Positions 26,992-38,600 of a DNA stretch of 64,000 nucleotides are shown here, in pieces. A model generated the notes under the pieces. The model worked only from the letters and a program-made list of their open reading frames with translations. It had not been told where the DNA came from and searched no databases. Positions within the stretch are counted from its first letter, which is position 1. Each line of letters opens with the position of its first letter. A program made the position numbers and the translations under genes. The stretch spans positions 3,116,909 to 3,180,908 of the forward strand of contig CAMGYJ010000007.1 in NCBI GenBank assembly GCA_946122785.1, in the 5' to 3' direction. The stretch comes from Linum tenue (taxonomy: Eukaryota > Streptophyta > Magnoliopsida > Malpighiales > Linaceae).

Positions 26992-29900
26992 TTCGTTATC
27001 AATGGAGAATAGGCTCGGCCTGATTTCGTGATCTGCAGCATCCAGAAACGAAAGAAAATGGCATTTCGGAAAAATCGCCCGAAATCTGTGATGGTACCCC
27101 TTTGGAATTTGCCAAAAATGGACCCGGAATAAATTCGCCCAAATCGGCACTTAATGGACTTAATCATCGTTGAAGATTAGCCTCACGCTGAATCCGTGAT
27201 CTGTAGTCTTCAAAATCAAAAGAAAATGGCCTTTTGTCGCCCAAAAAAATACGAAAATGTCATCCTAAATAAATTGGCCCAAATCGGTGCTTAATGGACT
27301 TACCATCCGTGGAGAATAGGATCAATAGACTTCATTATCAATGGAGAATAGGCTCGGCCTGATTCCGTGATCTGCAGCCTCCAGAAACGAAAGAAAATGG
27401 CATTTCAGATAAATTGCCCAAATTCTTTCATGGTACCCCTTTGGAATCTGCCAAAAAATGGACCCGGAATAAATTCGTACAAATCTTCACTTAATGGACT
27501 TAATCATCATTGAAGAATAGCCACAGGCCGAATCCGTGATCTGTAACCTTCAAAATCCAAAGAAAATGGCCTTTCGTCGTCCAAAAAATTACGAAAATGC
27601 CATCCAAAATAAATTGGCCCCAATCGGTGCATAATGGACTTACCATCCGTGGAGAATAGGATCAATAGACTTCATTATCAATGGAGAATAGGCTCGGCCT
27701 GATTCCGTGATCTGCAGCCTCCAGAAACGAAAGAAAATGGCATTTCAGATAAATTGCCCAAAATCTTTGATGGTACCCCTTTGGAATCTGCCAAAAAATG
27801 GACCCGGAATAAATTCGCACAAATCTTCACTTAATGGACTTAATCATCATTGAAGAATAGCCTTAGGCCGAATCCGTGATCTATAGCCTTCAAAATCAAA
27901 AGAAAAAGGCCTTTCGTCGCCCAAAAAATTACGAAAATGCCATCCGAAATAAATTGGCTCAAATCGGTGCTTAATGGACTTATCTTCCGTGGAGAATAGG
28001 ATCAATAGACTTCATTATCAATGGAGAATAGGATCGGCCTGATTCCGTGATATGCAGCCTCCAGAAATGAAAGAAAATGGCATTTCGGAAAAATCGCCCG
28101 AAATCTGTGATGGTACGTACCCCTTTGGAATCTGCCAAAAATGGACCCGGAATAAATTCGCCCAAATCTGCACTTAATGGACTTAATCATCGTTAAAGAA
28201 TAGCCTCAGCCCAAATCCGTGATCTGTAGCATTCAAAACCCAAAGAAAATGTGATGGTACCCCTTTGGAATCTGCCAAAAATGGACAGGAAATAAGTTCG
28301 GCCAAATCGGCACTTAATGGACTTAATCATCATTGAAGAATAGCCTCAGGCCGAATCCGTGATCTGTAGCCTTGAAAATCAAAAGAAAATGGCCTTTCGT
28401 CGCCCAAAAAATTACGAAAATGTCATCCGAAATAAATTGGCTCAAATCGGTGCTTAATGGACTTATCATCCGCGGAGAATAGGATTAATAGACTTCATTA
28501 TCAATGGAGAATAGGCTCGACATGATTCCGTGATCTGCAGCCTCCAAAATCGAAAGAAAATGGCATTGCGGAAAATCGCCCGAAATCTGTTATGGTACCC
28601 CTTTGGAATCTGCCAAAAATGTACCCGAAATAAATTCACCCAAATCGGCACTTAATGGACTTAATCATCGTTGAAGAATAGCCTCAGGCCGAATCCGTGA
28701 TCTGTAGCCTTCAAAATCAAAAGAAATGGCCTTTCGTCGCCCAAAAAATTACGAAAATGCCATCCGAAATAAATTGGGCCAAATCGGTGCTTAATGGAAT
28801 TATCATCCATCGAGAATAGGATCAATAGACTTCATTATCAATGAAGAATAGGCTCGACATGATTCTGTGATCTGCAGCCTCCAGAATCGAAAGAAAATGG
28901 CATTTCGGAAAAATCGCCCGAAATCTGTGATGGTACCCCTTTGGAATTTGCCAAAAATGGACCCGGAAAAAATTCGCCCAAATCGGCACTTAATGGACTT
29001 AATCATCGTTGAAGAATATCCTCAGGCCGAATCCGTGATCTGTAGCCTTCAAAATCAAAAGAAAATTGCCTTTCGCCGCCCAAAAAATTACGAAAATGCC
29101 ATCCGAAATAAATTGCCCCAAATCGGTGCTTAATGGACTTATCATCCGTGGAGAATAGGATCAATAGACTTCATTATCAATGGTGAATAGGCTCGGCCTG
29201 ATTCCGTGATCTGCAGCATCCACAATCGAAAGAAAATGGCATTTCGGAAAAATCGCCCGATATCTGTGATGGTACCCCTTTGGAATCTGCCAAAAATGGA
29301 CCCGAAATAAATACTCCCAAATCAATACTTAATGGTCTTAATCATCGTTGAAGAATAGCCTCAGGCCGAATCCGTGATCTGTAGCCTTCAAAATCAAAAG
29401 AAAATGGCCTTTCGTCGCACAAAAAATTACGAAAATGTCATCCGAAAACTAAATTGGCCCAAATCGGTGCTTAATGGACTTATCATCCGTGGAGAATATG
29501 ATTAATAGACTTCATTATCAATGGAGAATAGGCTCGGCCTGATTCAGTGATCTGCAGCCTACAGAAACGAAAGAAAATGGCATTTCGGAAAAATCGCCCG
29601 AAATTTTTGATGGTACCCCTTTAGAATCTGCCAAAAATGGACCCGGAATAAATTCACCCTAATCGGCACTTAATGGACTTAATAATCGTTGAAGAATAGC
29701 CTCAGGCTGAATCCGTGATCTGTAGCCTTCAAAACCAAAATAAAATGGTCTTTCGTCGCCCAAAAAATTACGAAAATGTCATCGGAAATAAATTGGCCCA
29801 AATCGGTGCTTAATGGACTTATCATCTGTGGAGAATAGGACAATAGACTTCATTATCAATGGAGAATAGGATCGGCCTGATTCTGTGATCTGTAGCCTCC

Positions 29901-30111
29901 AGAATCGAAAGAAAATGGCATTTCAGAAAAATCGCACGAAATCTGTGATGGTACCCCTTAGGAATCTGCCAAAAATTGACCTGGAATAAATCCGCCCAAA
30001 TCGGTGCTTAATGGACTTAATCATCAATAGAGAGTATAATCAATAGACTTCGTCATCGATGGAAAATAGCCTCGAGTCCAATCTGTGATTTGTAGCCTTC
30101 AAAATCTAAAG
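26992..30111. repeat. Satellite right of the hAT insertion, to the array end
   Basis: The array resumes in register with the interrupted monomer (TTATCAATGGAGAATAGG). Two adjacent monomers at about 27300-27980 share the variant GGCATTTCAGATAAATTGCC and form a local doublet. A block at about 27980-28250 repeats about 25748-25995, including the doubled GTAC (GGTACGTACCCC) and GCATTCAAAACCCAAAG. Near 28249 a jump from AAAGAAAATG into TGATGGTACCCC removes roughly 230 bp. The last monomers from about 29830 are decayed, and the array stops near 30111 within block B. Confidence 0.9.
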
Positions 30112-30360
30112 TGGAGTACCCCGAACCCGTCCCACCTCGACTCGATCTCCATCATCGGGCCGGCCTTGTACCCTGCCGTACCACTCGGCCCAATCCGAAC
30201 AGCAGGGAACCCCCCACCGACGCCGGTGAACACCGCAGCGCCTCCCACGTTGACGCCGGGTTTAGGGTCGGACGAGAGCGGGAAGGATTGGACGGAGAAT
30301 GTGCCGGAATTTCACCATTGTAGCCGTAGTTTCCTCGCTGTGGGTTAGAACTCGGAGGAA
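30112..30360. other. GC-rich unidentified fragment at the satellite border
   Basis: Right after the last satellite bases the sequence becomes GC-rich and is open in two plus-strand frames (to 30323 and 30348) and one minus-strand frame. One plus frame is rich in Pro, Thr and Gly (PPPTPVNTAAPPTLTPGLG). It has no recognisable domain and no convincing start. It may be a gene fragment or the end of an unlisted repeat captured at the array edge. I cannot assign a function. Confidence 0.3.
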
Positions 30361-31169
30361 CCATTTGTTTTTGCTTTCCAATAGATTGTGAACAGATACA
30401 TGAGAACAGATTATTCGTGCTTACAAATCTGTTGATGGCCGCCATTGAATTTACAAGTACACAGTTACATGGAAGCTTATATTAGCTCTCATAATGATTA
30501 GTTGTGAGAATTGAATCCAATATCATTACCGTAATCATCTGATTACGTTAGTGGGTATTATTATCTATACATACTAGAAGCACATTTAGTAAGCATCACC
30601 TTCCTTGGGATTTTATTTCATTGATACATTTGTCTTAAATCTTAATGTTACCCTTCTTTTTTTGCAATTTGTTCTTATTCATTGCATAACATTGGTATTA
30701 AAGATTACAGCTTTATCTGAGTGGCATTCCACCCTTAATATAGCCTACCCTTCACCAGGAGGGGCAATAATCATTTTTTCCCTAAATGTCCCCTACAAAT
30801 CCATGTATGCCCACAAAGATCCCTCATCTCAAAAGCTACCATTTTACCCTTCCAAGGAAATTGGCTGCCTAAACTGCAAAGAGACAACAATTCTTTGTAT
30901 TGCTTCTTCTTCTGGATTGATTTTTAACCACCACATCTAACATATATATCTGGTACTGATACATAAACTTCTTCTTTTTTCTCTTTTTCTTTCTTTCAAT
31001 GGAGTCCAAACTCGAAATGGACTTCTGCAAGGGGGAATGAAACTCATATATAGTTTCCCTTCCTTCCAAATCATACAAGGAACAAAAGTTTTCATTCATA
31101 TATACCTGATGAGATAGATTGATAGATAGATAGATCGATCAAAGACCACCATTACCATCCATAGTGTTG
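30361..31169. other. Intergenic; 3' side of the PI4K gamma gene
   Basis: AT-rich DNA without a credible gene. The part nearest 31169 must contain the 3' UTR of the minus-strand kinase gene. A short GATA microsatellite lies at about 31107-31140. Confidence 0.6.
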
Positions 31170-33100
31170 TTATTTGTTAAACTTGCTAAGCCTGGAGTCC
31201 ATGATCTCAGACACAGTTTCCAGGAATGCAGCTTCGCTCATCCCAGGTATCAAGCAATCCTCAGCTTCGCGAACGATCTCCTCAATCACCGATTCCTTGT
31301 GCACGGTCTCCCGGCACATGATGCTCCCGATGTCGAAAGGGGTCAGACCTTTCTCCACTCCTTTCTTCAGGAGCATGGTCGAGATTCGCAGGGTTCGTGC
31401 GCACTGGGGTGGGATGTTCCAGCCATGGAATTGCAGCAGGGCGATGTCGAATTCAGCGTCCAGCGAGTTTATGTAGTCGATTACCTTCGGAGAGTAGGGT
31501 TGCTTTGCTTGTGGCCAGTAAAGCCAATCGAATGTGCAATCTTCAAACTGCATTTTCACCATCACAAACCAAGAAAAGCAATGCCATTCAGTAACTCCAG
31601 TGCAAAAAAAAAAATGACTCTTCTAAATGTACTAACAGATCATAAAATGCAAACAAACAGAGCAAGTAAATTATAAGTTGATTGAATGGATGAAAGAAAA
31701 GGGCTTACAGTCTCAGGCAAGCAATAGCCATGATCAATGGGAATCAACACAGTGTTCTCCCCACTATCTCCCTCTCCTTTGCCGATCAAAATATTGCCAG
31801 CATGCCTATCAGCATTGGCCATTCTCACATCCAACACAGTGATCTTATGCACTTCCTCCACAGGGAACCGACCAGGACCAACATCCTCACAACTCCCTTC
31901 ATTCTTCATAAACATCTGCAACGACCCAATCTTCACATTCTTGGCTGAATACTCATACCCTTCAGGATGATGAAACCCTTTGTGCAGACACTGAACAACA
32001 ATGGTGGGCGGCACACCTGCAAACCCCATCACCTCATTGTTCAAACCCCTCGGACCATTCACCGGATGATCCAATATGTAAGCTGCAACTTCTCTAACCG
32101 CGCCTTCCCCTACCTTCGTCCCTCTCTTCAACCCTTCCCCGTTGGACGACACCGGCAGGCCCTGTGGGTTGTTCACGGCGTTGGGTTCCTCATCGCTGGG
32201 CTTGAACACCGATACAAACCCTTGGCCAGATGGGTTCCTCATGAAGTAAGTCCCCCCTGTTCCTTCTGACGAACGGATCGGCGGGTGGCCCATTTCCAGC
32301 CCGACGAAGGTGGAATTCACCATGTTCCAAATCGCTGAATCTAATCTCACGCTAGGGTTCACAATCACCGGCTCTAGCCAGAAATCCCTCCCTGCTTGCT
32401 CCCGACTTAGCACCTCAATCGACGACTCCTGATTCTGCTTCTTGGTCTGATTTTGATTTTGATTCTGACTTTGATTAGGGTTTGTTGCGGCGGCGACGGA
32501 GATCTCGAAATCTCTGTCTAACGGCTGTGCTCTGACCTTTGCAGTTTTCTGGACAAGGAGGTGAATCGCTGCTGCGGCGGCGTCTTTGTCGCGGATCTCG
32601 TCGATGAGGCGCTGGTCGTCGAGCTTTTGACCGTTGTAGAAGATTTCCTGCTCGTCGACGTCGACGAAGCCCTTGCCCTCTTGGAAGATGCGGTGTTTTA
32701 GGTATCCGACGTTTCGGTACCGGTCGACGCGGAACTCGAATTCCCGGCCGCAGGTGGTGCGGACGGTGATGAGGAGGAGGTCGGAGAGCTTGAGGACCAA
32801 GTGGAGGACGTTGCCGCCGGTGATTCCGTAGTCTTTGACCAGATCGGAGCTCCGGGAGAGCTCTCTGCCTCCGAACACCAGTTTCTGCTTTTTCACGACG
32901 AAACCCTTGGAGTTTTGGATCCGGAGCTTGACCGAGGCGATGGAGTCGGATTCCAGGACCCGCATCGGAATGAACGAACCGGCGACGCTCAGGTAGATCA
33001 GGATCGATGAGTCCTCCGAGGAGAAGTAGCCGCCGAACCCGGGGAATCTCACCGCCGCTCCTTCTCTGCCGGAGCTCAATGCCACGTCGACGACGGACAT
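31170..33100 (-). CDS. Phosphatidylinositol 4-kinase gamma, UBL type
   Basis: Two exons: 33100-31709 and 31547-31170, separated by a GT-AG intron; 589 aa. It phosphorylates, or is related to enzymes that phosphorylate, phosphatidylinositol at position 4; some plant gamma-type members instead show protein-kinase activity. Two ubiquitin-like domains lie at about residues 32-107 and 109-186. A Gln/Asn-rich linker follows (about 206-224), then a PI3/PI4-kinase catalytic region with VFKPSDEEP (Lys300), MANADRHAGN (about 427-436) and PIDHGYCLPE. Exon 2 continues with FEDCTFDWLYWPQAK. I chose the ATG at 33100 because MSVVDVALS matches the family N-terminus; an in-frame TTG upstream is not a credible start. 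Architecture and length fit the Arabidopsis PI4K gamma 4/7 group. The gene begins about 3 kb from the satellite edge and looks intact. Confidence 0.95.
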
Positions 33101-33745
33101 AATTTTTTTCTCCCCCAAAAAATTATTTGGCTAACTATTCACAATCTTTACCGTGATGAACAGAAAAAGAAAAGGGTTAAAATTGAAGGAAGATTTGGAG
33201 CATTCTAGAATTTCTGAGAAAATAAGAAATCGGGAATTGGGTTCTCCGGCGATTGAAGAAAACGACCAAACCCAGAAGCTGAAACTTCACGACTGAAAGG
33301 TTTCAAGCTTCTGGGTCCGTCACCCTTGACTCATTTACAGAGGAAATCTGATTTGATGAATTACGAAGTGGTTTTTGTTGGGAAATTTTTTTCCTTTTTT
33401 TTTCTTTAAGTAATGAAGCTCCTTGTCCGGAAAAAAATGGAATTGACGGGGGAAAATTGGGGAGCAAAACGGACTGTGGATTCTTACCGACGGGGAAGAA
33501 CCAAGGGCGAAATGGGAAAGAAGAAGAGCTTAAAAAAGCGGAGGAGGATGAATCGGTAAAAGCCCCCCGATTTGTTGCCGGGGATTGGGTGAAATCCGAA
33601 AACGTCGGCGGCGACCGGGGGATTCCGACCTTCTCGCCGGAGTTTTCTCTAACGGATTTTTTTATCTTCCTGTCTTAACTGATCTTTCTCCGACCAGGAC
33701 GACGCCGTAGCAATTAGAAGAGAGAAGATTCGAGAGAGGAAAGAG
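33101..33745 (-). other. Probable 5' leader of PI4K gamma
   Basis: Stretch between the start codon and the expected transcription start about 30 bp below the TATA box. It has CT-rich tracts on the minus strand and no recognised coding exon. Confidence 0.4.
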
Positions 33746-33773
33746 GGGAGCGGTTGGTAGTAGTGGCCGTTGG

Positions 33774-33781
33774 TTTATATA
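33774..33781 (-). promoter_or_regulatory. TATA box of the PI4K gamma gene
   Basis: On the minus strand this reads TATATAAA. It is 674 bp upstream of the chosen ATG, so the 5' leader would be about 640 nt, long enough to hold a leader intron, which I could not place. Confidence 0.5.
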
Positions 33782-34644
33782 GAAAATGTTTCTTCTTACA
33801 AAAGGAAAAAGTTTGACCGACCTATCGAAACGAAACGTCGCTGACTGGACGGGAGTATTGGATTCCGTCTGCCCGCGTTAAGTTCTGTGATGATTTTTGG
33901 ACGGTCGTTTGTTTCGTCTTTCGGTAGCAGGCACTGCTTGACCAAATTCTGCTCCCCTTTTCTTTAGTATTTTTTTTTTACATTCATTTTATATTTTAAA
34001 TTGAATAACATAGAACCAAAAGTAACAGTAAATCTGAGCAACAGTGAAAGTTTGGGAGTTGCAGATCTCAGGTTCGAATTCAAGCGAGATCCGTTGGTGT
34101 TCCTGTAGGTACAAAGCTGCAGGTGGCCCCCAAGTTTAGTAGGACATGTTGTTACAAAGTGACACATGAAGCTAAAGTTCACGAGTAATAAAAAAAATAT
34201 GAGATAGTTTTGATTAATATAACTTGGGATAATCGGTTTCATTTTTTTTATTTGCTCAAAATTGGATAGGCTGGATTCCGTTTGATTTGGAGTAATTAGT
34301 AATTATGCTAACCATTTTACCAAATTACTATATTACCATGACATATACATTTGTTTTTATGTAGTGATATGGTTAGAGTGTGCAATAGTAGATCAATGCC
34401 AAATTGGAATAGAGTAAGGAAATTTTAGGAGCATAAACTGATTGAACGAGTACTTAGTAGTTTGTTATACTTAGTTCGGTTAAAGTTTACATTTGGACGT
34501 ATTTTCTTAATTGAAAGGTATTTTTGTTCGACTATGTTCGTCTAAATACAACGTAGTAAATATATAACAAAATGTATACATTTATGTAATCAATCGATAG
34601 TAGAATATCAAAGTTTACCAGCTTATTTCTAGTTCAACAATACC
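33782..34644. other. Intergenic, no gene seen
   Basis: AT-rich with no coding signal. Around 34070-34085 GGTTCGAATTC resembles a tRNA-type B box and might belong to a SINE fragment (see findings). Confidence 0.5.
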
Positions 34645-34652
34645 TTTTATAT
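34645..34652. repeat. Left target-site duplication, outer hAT
   Basis: TTTTATAT, repeated exactly at 35667-35674 on the far side of the element: a perfect 8-bp hAT-type duplication. Confidence 0.9.
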
Positions 34653-34739
34653 CAGCGGCGGATCCAGGAAATAGTAGAGCACTGGGCCGGATTTTATTAA
34701 AAAACTAAATATCATAAAAGAAAAATAACTCTAATTTTT

Positions 34740-35009
34740 CTATAATGTCAATTTTACACGACTGTATTTTAATATAGAAAATTCATCAATAATAGAGTCT
34801 ACATCCATACCAATAATATTCTCTCTTTCAAATGAAATAGTTAAGCAATCACTGAGAAATTCATCGCTCATCTTGTTAAGCAAATAAGTTTTCACATGTT
34901 TTATTGTTGAAAAGGTTCTCTTCGTAGTAGATGTTGAAACGAGCAACGTCAACACTGTACAAATCAATTGACTAATCAATTTGTATTGAATGTTCAACCC
35001 TATTTTCAC
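34740..35009 (-). pseudogene. hAT transposase remnant, C-terminal dimerisation region
   Basis: An open frame of 89 codons contains STSTTKRTFSTIKHVKTYL followed by NKMSDEFLSDCL. This matches the conserved hAT C-terminal dimerisation motif (S-T-ER-FS-K-K-LR-M--E-L--L). The catalytic RNase H-like part and the N-terminal zinc finger are absent. It lies inside an element with matching hAT ends, which supports the call. It is a fragment, not a working gene. Confidence 0.85.
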
Positions 35010-35289
35010 CAGCTGCTCTAATAATTTTTAGAGGGAACAAACCTCATATTTCTATTTCTCTTTTACGTTTTAGACTTTAAGAAATTTAGGTTCATTGTTT
35101 TTCTTTAGAAGAAAATCATTGGGCCTAGAATTTATAGGCTGAATTAAGTGTTATGGTTTGAATATGTTCATCTGAATCATTTTTAAAATTAAACACAATC
35201 TTATTTTAAATTGACACTAGTCCGAATATCTTAAAACAAAAAATTTATAAGTACTATACTAGCTTTGGATTCAGGGGAGGGCTGGCCAC

Positions 35290-35640
35290 CATAGTTAGTA
35301 AATACTCCGTTTAATACACGTATATGTACCCGTACGTACTTTATTCGTTTAAAACTTCCGTATCCGTATTATTGTCAAGCCGTTTCATTTCCCCCCGTTC
35401 ATTTCATGGTTCCCGTACTAAACACGTATAAAACCCGTATAACACGTTTATTATCCGTATTTTACGAATTAAATTGTTAACTTTACTATTATTTATATAT
35501 TTATTTATTTTTAAAATGATTAATTTTATATATTTATGACTATTAACGTACTATTAAACGTAATTTTAGCTTAAAGATGAAGTATAATGCCCGTACGTAT
35601 CTTTTACGTAACTTTCCCGTACCGTATTTTACTAACTATG
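35290..35640. mobile_element. Nested hAT-like MITE, 351 bp
   Basis: The left end CATAGTTAGTAAATAC and the right end GTATTTTACTAACTATG are inverted repeats. The flanks carry an exact 8-bp duplication CTGGCCAC (35282-35289 and 35641-35648). Removing it restores an uninterrupted subterminal region of the outer hAT. The interior is AT-rich with many CCGTA/TACGT words and no coding frame. It inserted after the outer element had already lost most of its length or during its decay. Confidence 0.85.
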
Positions 35641-35674
35641 CTGGCCACCCCCTGGATCCGCCACTGTTTTATAT

Positions 35675-38600
35675 GGTTCAACTAGTTTAACAATACTATA
35701 ACAATATAGTAGGATCAAGGTCTAGAATTCGAGTTTTGACAAACCCCTACACATATTATTCAACCGTGATAATTTCAATTTGATTCGTCTAATCTAATCC
35801 ACCATGGCATGTTTTTTTTTTTAAATTAACCCAACCACATATTCCTGCGAGTAGTGAAAAAGAACATGCGTATAAGGTTTAATTTTCATCCATGCTCCAA
35901 TTCTTGATATTTGCACATATTTATGTAACATCAACTCCTTCACAAGATAACCTAACGTAACTATTATATTGTTGTAAGATAATGTAGTCACAATTTTGTG
36001 TCACTCTCTATATATCTTTAAAATAAATTATCTTCCTTATAGCTTTATTTTTTTAAAATTTTCCCGTTGGAGGTGGGGGCATGTAATGAGAACGTGCCAC
36101 GTGGTACGGAAGCAAACGTGTTGGCAGGAGCGGTCGGGTCGGTTTTTTTTGCCAATACGCTGCGTCCGCTCCGCTCCCTCGACTATTGTGATAATAATTG
36201 AATAAAAAGCTCGTTGTTTAGTTCGCCGGCCGGCCACAACCCGACAAAGAGATTACAGTAAACTATTATGATTATCTTCTTCTTTTTTTCTTAATACTTT
36301 GAATAATAAATTTTCTATACTCCTACTTTCATTTTCTATGGCAAAGCCAGGTATGGAGCAAGCTGAAGTTGTGAGGTATAATAATAAATGTATTTATTAC
36401 AATTTCCTTTTTTTTTTTCTTTTTATGGATATGTATAGGAATAAGGGATTACTAAGTAGGATTAGTCAATTAAATATGATGTACTTAAATCACTATACTA
36501 AGAAAAAGTTCATTACACTCTAGCAACGTACCACTTCCATTTGATATATTGTGAACGAAGCTTGCTTATAATTTTATCACAATTCAACAATATCAATATT
36601 TTTTGACATATTGTTTGAGATAAAAATTGATAGTATTCACATAATATAGTTTTGATATTATAAACAGTGCAAACAATACATATTCTGTGTGCTTACAAAA
36701 ATAGTACATTATAAAGGCGGCAAACATTATAACAATCTCATAAAACAATAAGAAAATGAACCGGAGAGGACATATATTATTCAAAACCAGTAAAACTCAA
36801 ATCTGAGTGCATATTGGGAACTATAGGTCCATGGTTGGGAGCTATGCACACGTCGTATTCTTCATGAAAAATGGTGGGGCAAACCTCAATCAGAATCAAG
36901 AATAATAATTTTAACCTACCCTGATTTACCCGACTTGTTTAACCTATTTTAGAGCGGAACGAGATGAGTATAAGTACTTTTCTCGACCTTACTCGAAACA
37001 AACAATATTTCAATGAAAAAAATTGAGATGTTACAATTGCCCAATTAAAAGTGCACAAAAAAGGCTCACTATCCATATTGCAGCGTGGAATTCTCTTCCT
37101 CAGCAAAATCCATCAAAATGGTCATTTTCTCACATCTAATCCAATTGTATATGAGGACAAGCTCTGGAATTAAGTTCTCACCTCCCCTCACCCTCGGCAT
37201 AGACGTTGCCATACCCTAAGCCCATAAACCATAATGAACAAAAGTCCAAATTTTAGGATATAATAACTATGATTTCCACTCTGAGATATCGAGTAACGGA
37301 AACTCTAGGCTCCTAATCAGTAATCACTCGTTATTATCACATGTAAACATCAGACCATATGCCCTAATTTAACCATATTTAACATATAATTGATTGATCA
37401 ATAATATCTAATATACTTTAAAGATATTTTTTTTTATTTGGTGTTATGAGTGTTTATAAACAGCAAATTCTATAGATATGGGATCCCAGCCGTTAGATTC
37501 CCACTTTCCCTATCAAGATGATATGTTAAGAAATACTTCTAAGTTCTAACCATATATTTTATGGAGAAGAAAATTGAGTTTGTCTCTTTGTCGCTAATAT
37601 CCATACGACAGTCGCAGAAGAAGGGGGAAAAAACAAAGGCATTGAATTTGTTAGTTTTGTGTATAAGTGAGAAAAAATAATGCATACATTGACCAAGTTA
37701 GCCTTTTAAAGTATATTTCAGAATGTGGTGTCACAATACGGTATTTGTTTCAACTATGAAACGCTCGGGTTGTGATTTCAGTGATGTCGATCCAGTCGTC
37801 CTGAGAAAAGGGTGAATTTGAGAAATGGCGGGGGAATCTTCGCCATCCACACTTTGATGATCAATATTACTATCATAACAAGGAAGAACGATGGAGAATA
37901 AAGATAGATATGCAGGAAGTTTAGAGAGACAAGTTCAAATCGGTGGGTTCATCCAAAATATACAAATGCATGCACGTGATTTGTTTAATTAAAATTTGTA
38001 TGCAGAGTTTACTATAACGGATACATGTACGTTTATATATTGGATACATATTTCCATTTTCCTTTGGCATCGAGATTGTTGTCTCCAAAACACAAAGCTG
38101 GTTCTGTAAACTTGGAGCAGGAGGCCAGGCTAAGTGCCGTTGCCACCGAAAGAAAGACTCTCAAATCTTAAAAAAGTGCTCAATATAACATTCTTGTTCC
38201 CCCAAAGCTAGCTCGACGGTTTCAATGTATCGAGATTGGCTTTAGTTTTTGGTATGTGGCTGAGTGCCTCCACCACATTCATTCATCATGGGGCCAATGT
38301 ATGATTCATCAGCACGGCCTTGGTTAAACGCATATATTCCTTTTCGCAACACTCAAATTATTATTGGATTCGTAGTAAGATGGTATGAGATCGGTTTTTT
38401 TTTAAAAAGATATGCCGACAGTTCGAATTGAGTTTATTGTGGTAAATTTGTTGTTGAAAGAACGGTAAAGTTTGATTGACGTAGAAGATATAAGTGCTCA
38501 TCATTTCAAATGGGTAAATTGCAGGTTCGGTCACCGAGATTAGTAAATTGTTTCACGTTTGCCACTTAAAATTTGTTACTCTATGTGTGGACGATAAAAA

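Larger units (their letters stand above)
1..30111. repeat. Satellite DNA array, ~340-bp monomer
   Basis: The whole stretch is head-to-tail copies of one unit of 339-343 bp. Landmark strings such as GAAAGAAAATGGCATTTC and GGTACCCCTTTGGAATCTGC recur every ~340 bp. The array starts before the window and ends at about 30111 in a decayed partial monomer. Only one foreign insertion is seen (26128-26991). No gene, rRNA or tRNA is recognisable in it. Most monomers keep a 60-68 codon ATG-started open frame on the minus strand; I treat this as a by-product of the repeat (see findings). Length and divergence fit a pericentromeric, subtelomeric or interstitial satellite, but the sequence alone does not say which. 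Confidence 0.97.
34653..35666 (-). mobile_element. Decayed hAT transposon with a nested MITE
   Basis: The left end CAGCGGCGGATCCAGG and the right end, read on the minus strand, CAGTGGCGGATCCAGG are inverted repeats. The perfect 8-bp duplication TTTTATAT places it in hAT. Without the nested 351-bp MITE and its 8-bp duplication the element is about 655 bp, far too short for a complete hAT. It keeps only the last part of a transposase frame on the minus strand (34740-35009). It is an internally deleted derivative that cannot move by itself. Confidence 0.9.

Noticed and set aside
78..29133. Dozens of 60-107 codon open frames in the satellite taken as a gene family
   Set aside because: They repeat with the satellite period, are broken by single-base indels in many monomers, and have no splice context or known domain. 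Kept only as a low-interest finding.
1..30111. CRISPR array or rDNA spacer
   Set aside because: The whole 340-bp unit is repeated, not short repeats with unique spacers, and no rRNA gene is adjacent. The setting is a plant nuclear genome.
1..30111. Firm claim that the array is the centromere
   Set aside because: Monomer size and HOR are compatible, but sequence alone cannot separate centromeric from other satellites. I saw no CENP-B-box-like motif.
30085..30348. Frame joining satellite sequence to the GC-rich fragment as a gene
   Set aside because: The ATG and first codons are satellite; the remainder shows no domain and competing frames are equally open.
31164..31676. 170-codon plus-strand frame over the 3' part of the PI4K gamma gene
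   Set aside because: It is antisense to the conserved exon 2 and its intron; the minus-strand frame carries the family sequence.
33964..34242. 92-codon minus-strand frame upstream of the PI4K gamma gene
   Set aside because: No family similarity, low complexity ends, AT-rich intergenic context.
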